From Gordonibacter sp034932485 (GTDB lineage Bacteria; Actinomycetota; Coriobacteriia; Coriobacteriales; Eggerthellaceae), in assembly GCA_034932485.1 (NCBI GenBank), contig JAYFOQ010000015.1:21752-85751 (forward strand): DNA of 64,000 nucleotides, read 5' to 3'. Shown here piece after piece: positions 1 through 7,862 of the stretch (position 1 is its first letter; every line of letters starts with the position of its first letter). A program made the translations under genes and the position numbers. The notes below the pieces were generated by a model. That model had not been told where the DNA came from and did not search any database. It worked only from the letters and a program-made list of their open reading frames with translations.

Positions 1-652
1 CGTCGGCGAATACGTTCTTCGCGCCCGTTTGGCAGTCATCGAAGTTGCCACGTACTCCCCACACATGCACGTTTTCGCCCTCTTGCGTAGCCATCTGTTT
101 GTACTGAATGTCGCTAACGCCTCCATCGGGGTACATTACACCAATGCACACGCCCTCTGCATCACGGAAGCCCTCAAGCGCCGCCTTGCCTGTGTCGCCG
201 GAGGTGGCTACTAAGATAAGGAAGTCGTGATCAAGCTTTCCCTGATCGCGCAGTTGGGAGGCACTTGCGGAAAAGAACGGGGGCAGACACTGCAGCGCCA
301 TATCTTTAAAGGCGCTTGTGGGTCCATGCCATAATTCCAGTACATGAGTCGTGGCGTTTAGCGTGGTGATGGGGCATATGCGCTCGTCGTCGAAATTGTC
401 GCCGTAGGAACGCTCCATGAGAGCATCGATAACGTCGACGGGTAAATCGACATCGAAGGCTCGATAAATGGCGGCCGCTCGTTTAGCGTAAGGCAGTTTT
501 GCGAGCGCGGTAAGGTCGTCCAAAGAAAGCGTCGGAATCTGCTCCGGGACGTACAGACCGCCGCCTGCCGCCAACCCATCGATGACAGCCTCGGTAAACG
601 TGACCGGCTCCGTACAGGCGCCGCGCGTGTCGATGTAGTGGTTTTCAGCCAT
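1..652 (-). CDS. thrC: threonine synthase, N-terminal part (runs off the left edge)
   Basis: PLP enzyme that converts O-phosphohomoserine to threonine. The open frame starts with ATG at 652 and stays open to the left edge, giving about 217 residues. The N-terminal part matches the family: the segment around residue 25 (GLAAGGGLYVPEQ), then GPTSAFKDMALQ near residue 112, which carries the PLP-binding lysine, and LVATSGDTGKAA about 40 residues later, the phosphate-binding loop. It is divergent from the ApgM/ThrB2-like gene at 746, which may supply its substrate. The C-terminal half lies outside the window, so intactness cannot be judged. Confidence 0.93.
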   Translation of the reverse strand, partial: MAENHYIDTRGACTEPVTFTEAVIDGLAAGGGLYVPEQIPTLSLDDLTALAKLPYAKRAAAIYRAFDVDLPVDVIDALMERSYGDNFDDERICPITTLNATTHVLELWHGPTSAFKDMALQCLPPFFSASASQLRDQGKLDHDFLILVATSGDTGKAALEGFRDAEGVCIGVMYPDGGVSDIQYKQMATQEGENVHVWGVRGNFDDCQTGAKNVFAD

Positions 653-745
653 ATCCTGCGCTTTCTGTCGAAATTACAACGTTGAATATCCGTTCCCAGT
701 ATACTATGTCGCGAAAACAAAGCGCGATGGAGGTTGAGGATTCTC

Positions 746-1984
746 ATGCAATACGTAGTTTTGATTCTTGACGGCGCCTCGGGCGATCCGGTTCCTGAGT
801 TCGATGGTAAAACCACGTTCGAAGCGAGTACGACACCGAATCTTGATGCGTTGGCGCGTACGGGCGCAGTTGGGTTGATGCAAAATGTTCCGCAGGGTAT
901 GGAAAGTGGCTCCGATGTGGCATGCCTCTCTATTGTGGGCTACGACCCCGCGCTTTACCGCATTGGGCGAGGAGCTATTGAGGGTGCATCTCTTGGTATC
1001 GATTTGCAGCCGGGCCAGGTGGCGCTTCGCCTGAATCTCAGTTATGTGGAAAATGGCATTATGACCGGCTACTCCACGGACAATATTTCCACCGAAGACG
1101 GTCATGCGCTGGGTAGTGAATTGAAAGCTGCGCTGGACGACGATACGTTTACCTTGCACCTCGGTACCTCATTTCGTCAGGTGCTTGTGGTGAATGGGTG
1201 TCCCGAGCTTGTTGAGTTGGAATACGAAACGCCGCATGATAATACGGGCTTAGATATTACTGAAACGTATAAGCCGCGCATGTCCGCTTCTGCCACGGGG
1301 GAGCAGCGCGTGCGCTTGCAGGCTGCTGTCGACCTGCTGATAGACTACGTTCGTCGCGCAAACGAGGTGCTGGCTAAAAGCCCCGTGAATGAACGCCGTG
1401 TGGCCGAAAACCTCTGGCCAGCGAACCATGTATGGGCGTTTTGGCCCGGCATGAAGCCGGGTTCGCTTGCGCCCTTTGCGCAGGTCTACGGTAAGACGTG
1501 TGCCTTAAATTCGGCAGTTGACCTTCTTGATGGTATTGCAAAACTCACCGACATGCGTGTGTATAAAATTGACGGCGTAACCGACGGGCCCACTAACGAT
1601 TTTGCTGCGCAAGGTCGCGCCGGTGTGCAGATGCTCGAAGATGGCAACGAGGTAGTGGTCATACATGTGGAGGCCCCCGATGCTGCTGGCCATGATGGCC
1701 GTCCTGACGAGAAGCGCAACGCCATTGAATGTAGCGATGAGGCTATTGTGGCTCCGCTCCGTGCTTATGCGGCCGATCATCCATTGCGTATTGCTGTTAT
1801 GCCCGACCATCCCACTCCTTTGTCCACCCGTAAGCACTCCTACGACCCTGTTCCCTTTTTGGCCTGGGGCCCCGGCATCGCAGCTCGTGGTGCTCAGCGT
1901 CTAACCGAGGCTGAGGCGAAAGCAACGGGCCTCATGTTCGATCCCGGGTGGAAGCTTTTAGGCGATTTCCTGTTGGCCGACTAG
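746..1984 (+). CDS. ApgM-family cofactor-independent phosphoglycerate mutase / candidate ThrB2-type homoserine kinase
   Basis: Alkaline-phosphatase-superfamily metalloenzyme of 412 aa, the full length of the archaeal-type (ApgM, COG3635) group. Visible metal and catalytic elements are LILDGASGDP at the N-terminus, the nucleophile-serine segment ESGSDVACLS near residue 55, EAPDAAGHDG near residue 310, and MPDHPTPLSTRKHS near residue 352. The ATG at 746 is preceded by GAGGA with 5-nt spacing; a TTG at 734 is in frame but less likely. Some members of this family (model 'proposed homoserine kinase') sit beside threonine genes. The divergent thrC here makes that role plausible, so the glycolytic name is not secure. 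Family assignment is firm; substrate is inferred. Confidence 0.88.
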   Translation: MQYVVLILDGASGDPVPEFDGKTTFEASTTPNLDALARTGAVGLMQNVPQGMESGSDVACLSIVGYDPALYRIGRGAIEGASLGIDLQPGQVALRLNLSYVENGIMTGYSTDNISTEDGHALGSELKAALDDDTFTLHLGTSFRQVLVVNGCPELVELEYETPHDNTGLDITETYKPRMSASATGEQRVRLQAAVDLLIDYVRRANEVLAKSPVNERRVAENLWPANHVWAFWPGMKPGSLAPFAQVYGKTCALNSAVDLLDGIAKLTDMRVYKIDGVTDGPTNDFAAQGRAGVQMLEDGNEVVVIHVEAPDAAGHDGRPDEKRNAIECSDEAIVAPLRAYAADHPLRIAVMPDHPTPLSTRKHSYDPVPFLAWGPGIAARGAQRLTEAEAKATGLMFDPGWKLLGDFLLAD

Positions 1985-2024
1985 GCCACGCGCCCGGTTT
2001 TCTAACGTGTCGATTCTGAAGTAG

Positions 2025-2069
2025 CAGCAGCCCGCGGTGGACTTGTCTAAAGCGGGCTGCTGTTGTTGT
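2025..2069 (+). terminator. Rho-independent terminator after the ApgM-family gene
   Basis: Perfect 11-bp stem (2025-2035 with 2052-2062), 16-nt loop, followed by a T-rich run (TGTTGTTGTC). It lies 40 nt past the stop codon. Confidence 0.75.
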
Positions 2070-2095
2070 CGCCGGCATCATGAAGAAAAATACTA

Positions 2096-2114
2096 AAAGT
2101 TAGCCTAGGCTTCC
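2096..2114. promoter_or_regulatory. candidate DtxR/IdeR-type iron box upstream of feoA
   Basis: AGTTAGCCTAGGCTTCC contains GTTAGCCTA, the core of the classical DtxR/IdeR box (TTAGGTTAGCCTAACCTAA), within a 10-bp palindrome AGCCTAGGCT at 2102-2111. The right arm departs from consensus. Position about 65 bp upstream of the first feo gene, and a DtxR-family gene at the end of the cluster, support an operator role. No footprint evidence. Confidence 0.4.
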
Positions 2115-2176
2115 ATTTTTCCAAGTTTTGCTTTAGACTGCATTTGTTATCCGAAGCTAACTGATGGGAGTCGAGT

Positions 2177-2491
2177 ATGAACAATGCAGCGTCGGCAACC
2201 TTAAAAAGTCGCGCGCATGAAACGTCAACTGCCAGCGCACCGCCACAGGCATCGTGCCATCAGATGCCTCTCTCGTTTTTAAAAAATGGAGAGATAGCCA
2301 CCATTGCGAAAGTTCGCGGCAAGGGCGATTTGCATCATCACCTAGAAAATCTTGGATTCGTAGAAGGTGCGTGCGTTACGGTGATGACCGAGGCAGCTGG
2401 CGATCTCATTGTTGAAGTTAAGGGTACGCAGGTAGCCCTCAACAAACAGATAGCTTCGCGCATCATCACTAATGCAGCTACTTCTAACTAA
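2177..2491 (+). CDS. feoA: FeoA-domain protein (first copy)
   Basis: Small cytosolic SH3-like protein that works with the FeoB ferrous iron transporter. 104 aa. Residues 1-30 are a polar, Ala/Ser-rich extension absent from minimal FeoA; the FeoA domain runs from about residue 31 (LKNGEIATIAKVRGKG) through HHLENLGFVEGACVTVM to a final strand VEVKGTQVALNKQIASRI. ATG at 2177 follows GATGGGAG. It is the first gene of the feo cluster and is separated from the second feoA by 106 bp that hold a parS sequence. Confidence 0.9.
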   Translation: MNNAASATLKSRAHETSTASAPPQASCHQMPLSFLKNGEIATIAKVRGKGDLHHHLENLGFVEGACVTVMTEAAGDLIVEVKGTQVALNKQIASRIITNAATSN

Positions 2492-2515
2492 CGATATTTT
2501 TATTTTACGAACAGA

Positions 2516-2531
2516 TGTTTCACGTGAAACA
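2516..2531. promoter_or_regulatory. parS centromere-like site (perfect match)
   Basis: TGTTTCACGTGAAACA is a perfect 16-bp palindrome identical to the ParB-binding parS consensus known from Bacillus and actinobacteria (core GTTTCACGTGAAAC). It lies in the non-coding gap between the two feoA genes. A 16-bp exact match by chance in 64 kb is very unlikely. Such sites load ParB near the replication origin, suggesting this window lies in the origin-proximal part of the chromosome. Confidence 0.85.
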
Positions 2532-2597
2532 CTATGGCACGAGTGACCTTAGGGTTGAGTAAGCGATAAAACGCAGGGCATCAAAGAAAGGAAGGGT

Positions 2598-2834
2598 ATG
2601 ACACAAGAGCAAAACAAGACGTTGCGTGACGTGCGTATTGGCGAATCGGGAGTCGTTCGCCGGCTCAATGGCGAGGGTGCGTTGAAACGTCATATTATGG
2701 ACATGGGCATTACGAAGGGAACAAACGTTTACGTGCGAAAAGTTGCGCCCCTTGGCGATCCTATTGAGGTAACGGTGCGAGGTTACGAGCTTTCACTGCG
2801 CAAGAGTGAAGCTGACAGTATTTTAATTGCCTAA
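2598..2834 (+). CDS. feoA: FeoA-domain protein (second copy)
   Basis: Minimal FeoA of 78 aa: LRDVRIGESGVVRRLNGEG, then KRHIMDMGITKGTNVYVRK and a last strand PIEVTVRGYELSLRKSEA. ATG at 2598 follows AAAGGAAGGG. It precedes feoB by 231 bp. Paired FeoA proteins are common in anaerobes, and the two copies here differ enough to be functionally distinct rather than a recent duplication. Role in the FeoB complex is inferred from the family. Confidence 0.92.
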   Translation: MTQEQNKTLRDVRIGESGVVRRLNGEGALKRHIMDMGITKGTNVYVRKVAPLGDPIEVTVRGYELSLRKSEADSILIA

Positions 2835-3065
2835 TTATGCTGTGCACTTAATAAAAGAAAGCACGTAATTGTGTGACTAATTGTGCTGTTATGTATGTCG
2901 CAGTTACGTGGTCACGTTGTTGCATGAGTAATCATGTGACTAGTAAGTTAAATGCAAGAGCATTATTTTTTTGAGTATGAGTTAGTTAGAGTTAACTTTA
3001 GGAAGGTGCCTGTTGGTGTTGGGAAACGCCAGGGTGCGCGGGAATAAGAATGGTGGGATGAAAGC
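2835..3065. other. A/T-rich spacer between feoA and feoB
   Basis: 231 bp noticeably richer in A/T than its flanks. It repeats the word TGTGACTA (near 2872 and 2935). Just before the feoB ribosome site it holds TTAGTTAGAGTTAACTTTAGG (about 2981-3001), which loosely resembles an iron box. No ORF or convincing hairpin. An internal promoter or operator for feoB is possible but not demonstrable from sequence. Confidence 0.3.
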
Positions 3066-5507
3066 ATGGGAATTCGTATAGCGCTTGCCGGCAACCCGAA
3101 TTGCGGTAAGACGACGATGTTCAACGATCTTACCGGGGCCAATCAGTACGTAGGTAACTGGCCCGGTGTGACGGTAGAAAAGAAGGAAGGTACCTACACC
3201 CAAGACAAAGGGGTGACAATTACCGATTTACCGGGCGTATATTCACTGTCGCCCTATTCACCGGAAGAGATTGTTACGCGCGATTACTTGCTTGATGCGC
3301 GCCCCGATGCCGTTATCAACCTCGTAGATGCCACAAACCTTGAGCGCAACCTCTACCTGACGACGCAGATCTTAGACCTGGGTCTTCCGGTGGTTGTCGC
3401 ACTCAACATGATGGATCTCGTTGAGAAGAATGGTGACAAAATTGACGTTGCGAAGTTAGCAAAACGTCTGGGTTGTCCGGTTGTACCCACGTCGGCACTC
3501 AAGGGTCGTGGCATGGATGAGCTACTGGATGTCGCCATTGCGGCGGCGCGCAAGGGGATGCCCGCTGCCCCAGAATTGAGTTTTTCTGTCGAAGTAGAAG
3601 AGGCGCTTACTAAGATTATAGAAGTAATGGGACCGCTAGTGAGGCCACGTGTCGCACGCTGGTATGCCATCAAATTACTTGAAGGCGAGCAAAGAACCAT
3701 CGATGCCTTTAGCGCTCCGAATCACAGTGTCGAAACTGTCGCCGCATCAAAAAACACAGCTCCGAGCGGCTGTGCATCGTCGTTGAACTCTTCGGGACTC
3801 AAGTTAACGGTCGAACCGTTATCTGCTATTGCGCATGTTCGTCAGGCACTCGAGGATGACATGGACGACGATGCTGAAAGTATCGTTACGGCAGAGCGCT
3901 ACGATGCTATTGGTGAGGTGATTGCCGCGACGGTGAAGAGGTCGGCTAAGGGCACGAGTACCACGCAGAAGATCGATCGCGTGGTTACTAATCGCTGGTT
4001 AGGCATCCCCCTATTTATCGTCGTTATGTTCTTCGTGTACTTCATTAGCGTATCGACCGTTGGTACGTTGTTTACCGATTGGGCAAACGATGGCGTATTT
4101 GGTGACGGCTGGCTTTACACCGGCACCGAACAGTACGAGGAGGCGGTTGCGACATGGGAAGCGGGTAAGGCTGCGGCCGAGGAGGCGGGGGTGGGCGAGG
4201 CTGAGCTTGCGCTACTGGCTGAACAGAAGCCGGTTCCGGCAGACTTCGGCATGTGGGTACCCGGCCTGAAGCCCATCGTGAGCGATGCGCTTGCAGCCAT
4301 TGATACGGCTCCTTGGTTGCAAAGCTTGATTGTGGAAGGCATCCTGGCTGGTGTGGGTGCCGTGTTGGGATTTGTACCTCAGATGATTGTGTTGTTTTTG
4401 CTGCTGTCGCTCTTGGAGGCGTGCGGTTATATGGCGCGCGTCGCATTCATCATGGATCGCATTTTCCGTAAGTTTGGTCTATCGGGCAAAAGCTTCATTC
4501 CCATGCTTATTGCCTCAGGCTGTGGCGTGCCTGCGGTTATGGCCACAAAGACCATTGAGAATGAGAAAGATCGTCGCATGACCATCATGACCACGACAAT
4601 GATTCCCTGTGGTGCCAAGCTTCCCATTATCGCTTTGGTTTTTGGTGCTATAGCAGGGGCTGATGCTGCTTCTACCTGGTGGATCGCTCCGATATTCTAC
4701 TTCCTAGGCGTGGCAGCTATTATCGTTTCGGGCATTATGTTACGCAAGACGAAGATGTTTGCGGGTGAAGCGACGCCCTTTATTATGGAGCTTCCGCAGT
4801 ATCACCTGCCTGCAATCAAAAATGTGGTTCGTGCCACTTGGGAGCGCGTGCGGAGCTTCATTGTTAAGGCGGGAACTATCATCTTCCTCAGCGCTATCGT
4901 TATTTGGTTCCTTATGAACTTTGGTTTCTATGATGGTCAGTTTGGGTTGCTGGATACCGAAATGACGGGCTATATCCAGTACAGCCTAATGGCAGCATTA
5001 GGAAATGCTATTGCATGGATCTTCATACCGTTGGGTTTTGGTAACTGGGAATCGGCGGTGACATCGATTACGGGACTGGTGGCGAAAGAGAATGTTGTGG
5101 CCACTGTGGGTATTCTTACGAGCCTCGGCGATGCGGGCGAAGCAGATCCGAGTATGTGGCTGGCGTTTGGCACGATGTTGGGTGGCTCGGTTCCCGCTAT
5201 TGCTGCTTTTTGTGCCTTCAATCTGCTCTGTGCGCCGTGTTTCGCTGCTATTGGGGCCATTCGTCGCCAAATGGCTAGTGCAAAGTGGACGTGGTTTGCC
5301 ATCGGTTACATGACCCTGTTTGCGTGGGTGGTGGCACTGATGATCTATCAGTTTGGTATGTTGCTTTCTGGAGGTGAGTTCACGGTGTGGACGGGTATGG
5401 CGGGAGTGGCACTGGCTGGCATGCTGTTCCAGCTAGTGCGCCCGATGCCGAAATTTGGCGCGAACGATGGCGTGCGTAAACTTGAAGCCGAAGCAACGGT
5501 TGCATAG
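3066..5507 (+). CDS. feoB: ferrous iron transporter FeoB
   Basis: Inner-membrane Fe2+ transporter of 813 aa. The N-terminal G domain has G1 GNPNCGKTT (residues 9-17), G3 DLPGVYSLSPYSPEE and G4 NMMD, followed by a helical GDI-like region to about residue 300. The membrane part carries gate motifs such as SFIPMLIASGCGVPAVMATK and a second half with GNWESAVTSITGLVAKENVV. An acidic Ala/Glu-rich loop (about residues 355-395) enlarges the first periplasmic segment. ATG at 3066 follows GGTGGGATGAAAGC. Transcribed with feoA genes and a Cys-rich partner downstream. Confidence 0.97.
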   Translation: MGIRIALAGNPNCGKTTMFNDLTGANQYVGNWPGVTVEKKEGTYTQDKGVTITDLPGVYSLSPYSPEEIVTRDYLLDARPDAVINLVDATNLERNLYLTTQILDLGLPVVVALNMMDLVEKNGDKIDVAKLAKRLGCPVVPTSALKGRGMDELLDVAIAAARKGMPAAPELSFSVEVEEALTKIIEVMGPLVRPRVARWYAIKLLEGEQRTIDAFSAPNHSVETVAASKNTAPSGCASSLNSSGLKLTVEPLSAIAHVRQALEDDMDDDAESIVTAERYDAIGEVIAATVKRSAKGTSTTQKIDRVVTNRWLGIPLFIVVMFFVYFISVSTVGTLFTDWANDGVFGDGWLYTGTEQYEEAVATWEAGKAAAEEAGVGEAELALLAEQKPVPADFGMWVPGLKPIVSDALAAIDTAPWLQSLIVEGILAGVGAVLGFVPQMIVLFLLLSLLEACGYMARVAFIMDRIFRKFGLSGKSFIPMLIASGCGVPAVMATKTIENEKDRRMTIMTTTMIPCGAKLPIIALVFGAIAGADAASTWWIAPIFYFLGVAAIIVSGIMLRKTKMFAGEATPFIMELPQYHLPAIKNVVRATWERVRSFIVKAGTIIFLSAIVIWFLMNFGFYDGQFGLLDTEMTGYIQYSLMAALGNAIAWIFIPLGFGNWESAVTSITGLVAKENVVATVGILTSLGDAGEADPSMWLAFGTMLGGSVPAIAAFCAFNLLCAPCFAAIGAIRRQMASAKWTWFAIGYMTLFAWVVALMIYQFGMLLSGGEFTVWTGMAGVALAGMLFQLVRPMPKFGANDGVRKLEAEATVA

Positions 5508-5550
5508 AAGTATGAGGCTCTCAAGAATGTTTTAAAGAGAGGTTCACATA

Positions 5551-5580
5551 AAGAGGTGTTTCGTGCGAAACACCTCTTTT
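5551..5580 (+). terminator. strong hairpin between feoB and the Cys-rich gene
   Basis: Perfect 12-bp stem (5551-5562 with 5567-5578), GTGC loop, followed by TTTT and preceded by A residues on the other side. It can terminate in either direction, or attenuate and protect the feoB message ahead of the next gene, whose ribosome site begins 16 nt later. Its centre, TGTTTCGTGCGAAACA, is 13/16 identical to parS but lacks the CACGTG core. Confidence 0.7.
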
Positions 5581-5609
5581 CAAAATCCATTGTTGAAAGG
5601 AGACATCCA

Positions 5610-5813
5610 ATGGTACCTTTTGAGATAACCCCCGCTACTCTTGCGATAGGGCTGGCGGTTGCTGTGTTGGCTTTTTTGGCGGTTCGTCGGCTAGTGCGTC
5701 GCGGAACCTGCGATAGCGGTGGGCGGTGCGGTAGCGCAACAGGAGGTGGATGTTCGGGTTGTCAGGGCTGCGCTGCAACTGACCGCATGCTGGCAGATAT
5801 GAAGAAATTGTAA
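5610..5813 (+). CDS. FeoB-associated Cys-rich membrane protein
   Basis: 67-aa protein with one N-terminal membrane helix (about residues 8-25, LAIGLAVAVLAFLAVRR), a basic stretch, and a Cys cluster in a Gly/Ser-rich tail (CDSGGRCG, then CSGCQGC; five cysteines). This is the architecture of the FeoB-associated Cys-rich family found next to feoB. ATG at 5610 is chosen because AAAGGAGA lies 6-7 nt upstream; the frame is open upstream through the hairpin but has no better start. Likely assists ferrous iron handling at the membrane; mechanism unknown. Confidence 0.8.
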   Translation: MVPFEITPATLAIGLAVAVLAFLAVRRLVRRGTCDSGGRCGSATGGGCSGCQGCAATDRMLADMKKL

Positions 5814-5830
5814 GCCGAAGTAAACTTATA

Positions 5831-5859
5831 TTGACGCATTCTTCAAGTTAACGTAGACT
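5831..5859 (+). promoter_or_regulatory. sigma-70-type promoter for a short RNA
   Basis: TTGACG (5831-5836), 17-nt spacer, TAGACT (5854-5859). Start of transcription expected near 5866. No translatable frame of note follows before the terminator at 6017. Confidence 0.55.
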
Positions 5860-5865
5860 AACAAA

Positions 5866-6058
5866 TGTCAGAAGCGAGGTAGTCAAAGATTAAAAACTCA
5901 TTTACCAGTATGGTTTAGGGGTTTTTGAGAAAACTTACCAGACTTCAACGACACTCCTCTTTTGCTAATCCGGCGGTGAAGGCTTACTCGTCTGACCGTT
6001 CACCGCACTGAGTGTTGCCAGCGGGGTAACCCCCTCTTCTCCCCGCTGGCGCTCCTCC
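5866..6058 (+). ncRNA. candidate small structured RNA downstream of feo
   Basis: About 190 nt between a good promoter and a terminator, without an ORF (ATG triplets meet stops within six codons). Three successive hairpins are visible: 5892-5899 with 5919-5926, enclosing ACCAGTATGGT; 5973-5980 with 5999-6006 (perfect 8 bp); and 6017-6026 with 6041-6050 (perfect 10 bp), followed by a pyrimidine-rich tail ending in CCTTTT. No family recognised. Position between the iron transporter and an iron-type repressor suggests metal-responsive regulation, but that is inference; it could also be the attenuated leader of the downstream regulator. Confidence 0.45.
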
Positions 6059-6260
6059 TTTTATCAACCCATGATAGATACTTGATTTAAATCGCATATT
6101 AGCTTTCTAGGGCTGCCGTAGGTTGTTGAGGCACTGCTACTAATGGATGAATGTAGTGCGGCGGGTAAGCAACCGCGATCAACCGGCCGATTGCGTAAGG
6201 CTTCCTTTTAAAGTAGGCGAGGGGTGTGCTACCATGTGCCCAGCACAAAGGAGGGTTTCC

Positions 6261-6641
6261 GTGGAAAAAATGTCCATGTCGCACGAAGATTATCTCGAAG
6301 CTATCGTTATGCTGGGGGGTACGACGGAGGTGTCGGTCCGCTCGGTTGACGTTGCGACCAAGCTTGGCGTTTCAAAGGCCTCGGTCAACAAGGCTGTGAC
6401 CTCGTTGAAGGAAAAGGGCTTTGCCGATCAGCCGTACTACGGTGATATTACGCTAACCCAGGAAGGGTTCTCCTATGGTACCTCGGTGTGCGACCGTCAT
6501 CGCATGCTGTTCAGTTTCCTTACTAAGGCCCTAAAGATTCCAGAAGAGCAAGCTGAACATGAAGCCTGTCTTATGGAGCATGCCATTAGTGACGAGTCGT
6601 TCAAAAAATGGAGTTCTTATATTAAGAAACTCGACCTATAG
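6261..6641 (+). CDS. DtxR/MntR-family metal-dependent transcriptional regulator
   Basis: 126-aa winged-helix repressor: HEDYLEAIVMLGG start typical of DtxR/MntR, recognition helix region LGVSKASVNKAVTSLKEKGF, wing YYGDITLTQEG, then the metal/dimerisation helix with HRMLFSFLTKALKI and EHEACLMEHAIS. There is no C-terminal SH3-like domain, so it resembles MntR rather than DtxR in size. Start GTG 6261 has AAAGGAGG with 6-nt spacing; the longer upstream frame is not needed. Expected to bind Fe2+ or Mn2+ and repress the feo cluster. A TGCTACCAT extended -10 lies at 6227-6235. Confidence 0.88.
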   Translation: MEKMSMSHEDYLEAIVMLGGTTEVSVRSVDVATKLGVSKASVNKAVTSLKEKGFADQPYYGDITLTQEGFSYGTSVCDRHRMLFSFLTKALKIPEEQAEHEACLMEHAISDESFKKWSSYIKKLDL

Positions 6642-6828
6642 TACGTTTTTCGGCCTGTCTGCAGAAGTGTTTTTCGCGATCGCGGGCGTGTTTCAATGAA
6701 TTCTTTACGGCTTATCCTCGCCTGCATGCTTAGTGGCAGGCGCAATACTTCTATGCTATCCTAACCTCAGCTTCTGGCATTACACCTACCATTAAACGAA
6801 CCAAGATGCTAAGAGGAGCAGACTCTCT

Positions 6829-7812
6829 GTGGGAAAACAGGCGAATATACTTTCGTTTGACGAAGCGAAACGAGAAGTGGGCGCAGTGCGTCCGTCTAAC
6901 GTTGCACCCAAATCTTCTAGTCGGAAGCGCTCTGCTGGTAGTTCGGTGCGCTCTGGCTCGGCTTCGCCGTTGCATGCGGCCACCGGTTCACGGAAGGCAT
7001 CTTCTGATTTTCGATCTTCCACTTCATCGTTGAAAGCGAGTTCTCGCATTGCATCGCGCTCTGCGGTAACCACCTACACTGGTCGCAGCGATGCCCCATC
7101 GCGTAAAGGGAGTTTTCTGCCAGATAGTATTCCGGCAAGCAGCCGTTCCGGCGCTCAGGACAATGAGTGTGAGGAAGAAGAGGTTTCCTCTGAGAAACTT
7201 TCTCGTTGGGAGCAGTTTCGTCGCAAGCATCAAAAAGAGCGTGCGGGTAAAAAGTTTAGTAAGCAGTTCGGTAACGAGAATTCGGCAAGTGACTCCTCTT
7301 CCGGTTCCCGTGCTGCTGTCTACAAGGGCGAGATGGGCTCTTCCCACAAACGCTCATCACGTATGCAAAATGAATCATCGTCCAAGGCCTCTTCAAGGCG
7401 CAGTCCGCTCGCGGTGCTTTCAGCATGGCGCGAGTCGCCAAAGTTCATAGGCAGTGTGGCCACGTTTTTATGCATTATGCTCACGTGTTGGTTTCTTTAC
7501 ACACCAACGCAGCAGCTTTACCAGTCTGTTCGCGAACACGATCGTCTGGAAGCGGAGTATGCCGCCATAGAAGCACGTAACAACGCGCTGCAATCGGAAG
7601 TGCAAGCATTACAAACGAGCGCTGGCATCGAAGACCGTGCGCATGAGCAGTTTGGTTGGGTTCCAGAGGGTCAAGAGACAGCTAACGTCAAAGGGCTGTC
7701 GAATATAGAAGATAACGATTCTCGCTTTACCGCCAACATCGTGCCAGGTTCTATTGAGGCACCGACCACCTGGTATTCGCCACTGCTCGATACGTTGTTT
7801 GGGGTAAAGTAA
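6829..7812 (+). CDS. DivIC/FtsB-like septum formation initiator protein with long Ser-rich N-terminus
   Basis: 327 aa. Residues 1-200 are a basic, Ser-rich, low-complexity cytoplasmic region; one membrane helix lies at about 203-225 (FIGSVATFLCIMLTCWFLY); a short coiled coil follows (LYQSVREHDRLEAEYAAIEA, then NALQSEVQALQ); then AHEQFGWVPEGQ, the conserved end of the DivIC/FtsB domain. Family proteins link FtsL/FtsQ in the divisome. GTG 6829 is used with GAGGAG about 11 nt upstream. Next to a ppx/gppA gene as in many actinobacteria. The long disordered N-terminus is unusual for the family. Confidence 0.8.
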   Translation: MGKQANILSFDEAKREVGAVRPSNVAPKSSSRKRSAGSSVRSGSASPLHAATGSRKASSDFRSSTSSLKASSRIASRSAVTTYTGRSDAPSRKGSFLPDSIPASSRSGAQDNECEEEEVSSEKLSRWEQFRRKHQKERAGKKFSKQFGNENSASDSSSGSRAAVYKGEMGSSHKRSSRMQNESSSKASSRRSPLAVLSAWRESPKFIGSVATFLCIMLTCWFLYTPTQQLYQSVREHDRLEAEYAAIEARNNALQSEVQALQTSAGIEDRAHEQFGWVPEGQETANVKGLSNIEDNDSRFTANIVPGSIEAPTTWYSPLLDTLFGVK

Positions 7813-7862
7813 GCGATTGCTGCCTCGTAGTTGTCTCAATCCTGCGACAAGGAGCTTCCTTT

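Noticed and set aside
5557..5572. Second parS-like palindrome
   Set aside because: Three of sixteen positions differ, including the CACGTG centre that ParB needs; better explained as the terminator stem.
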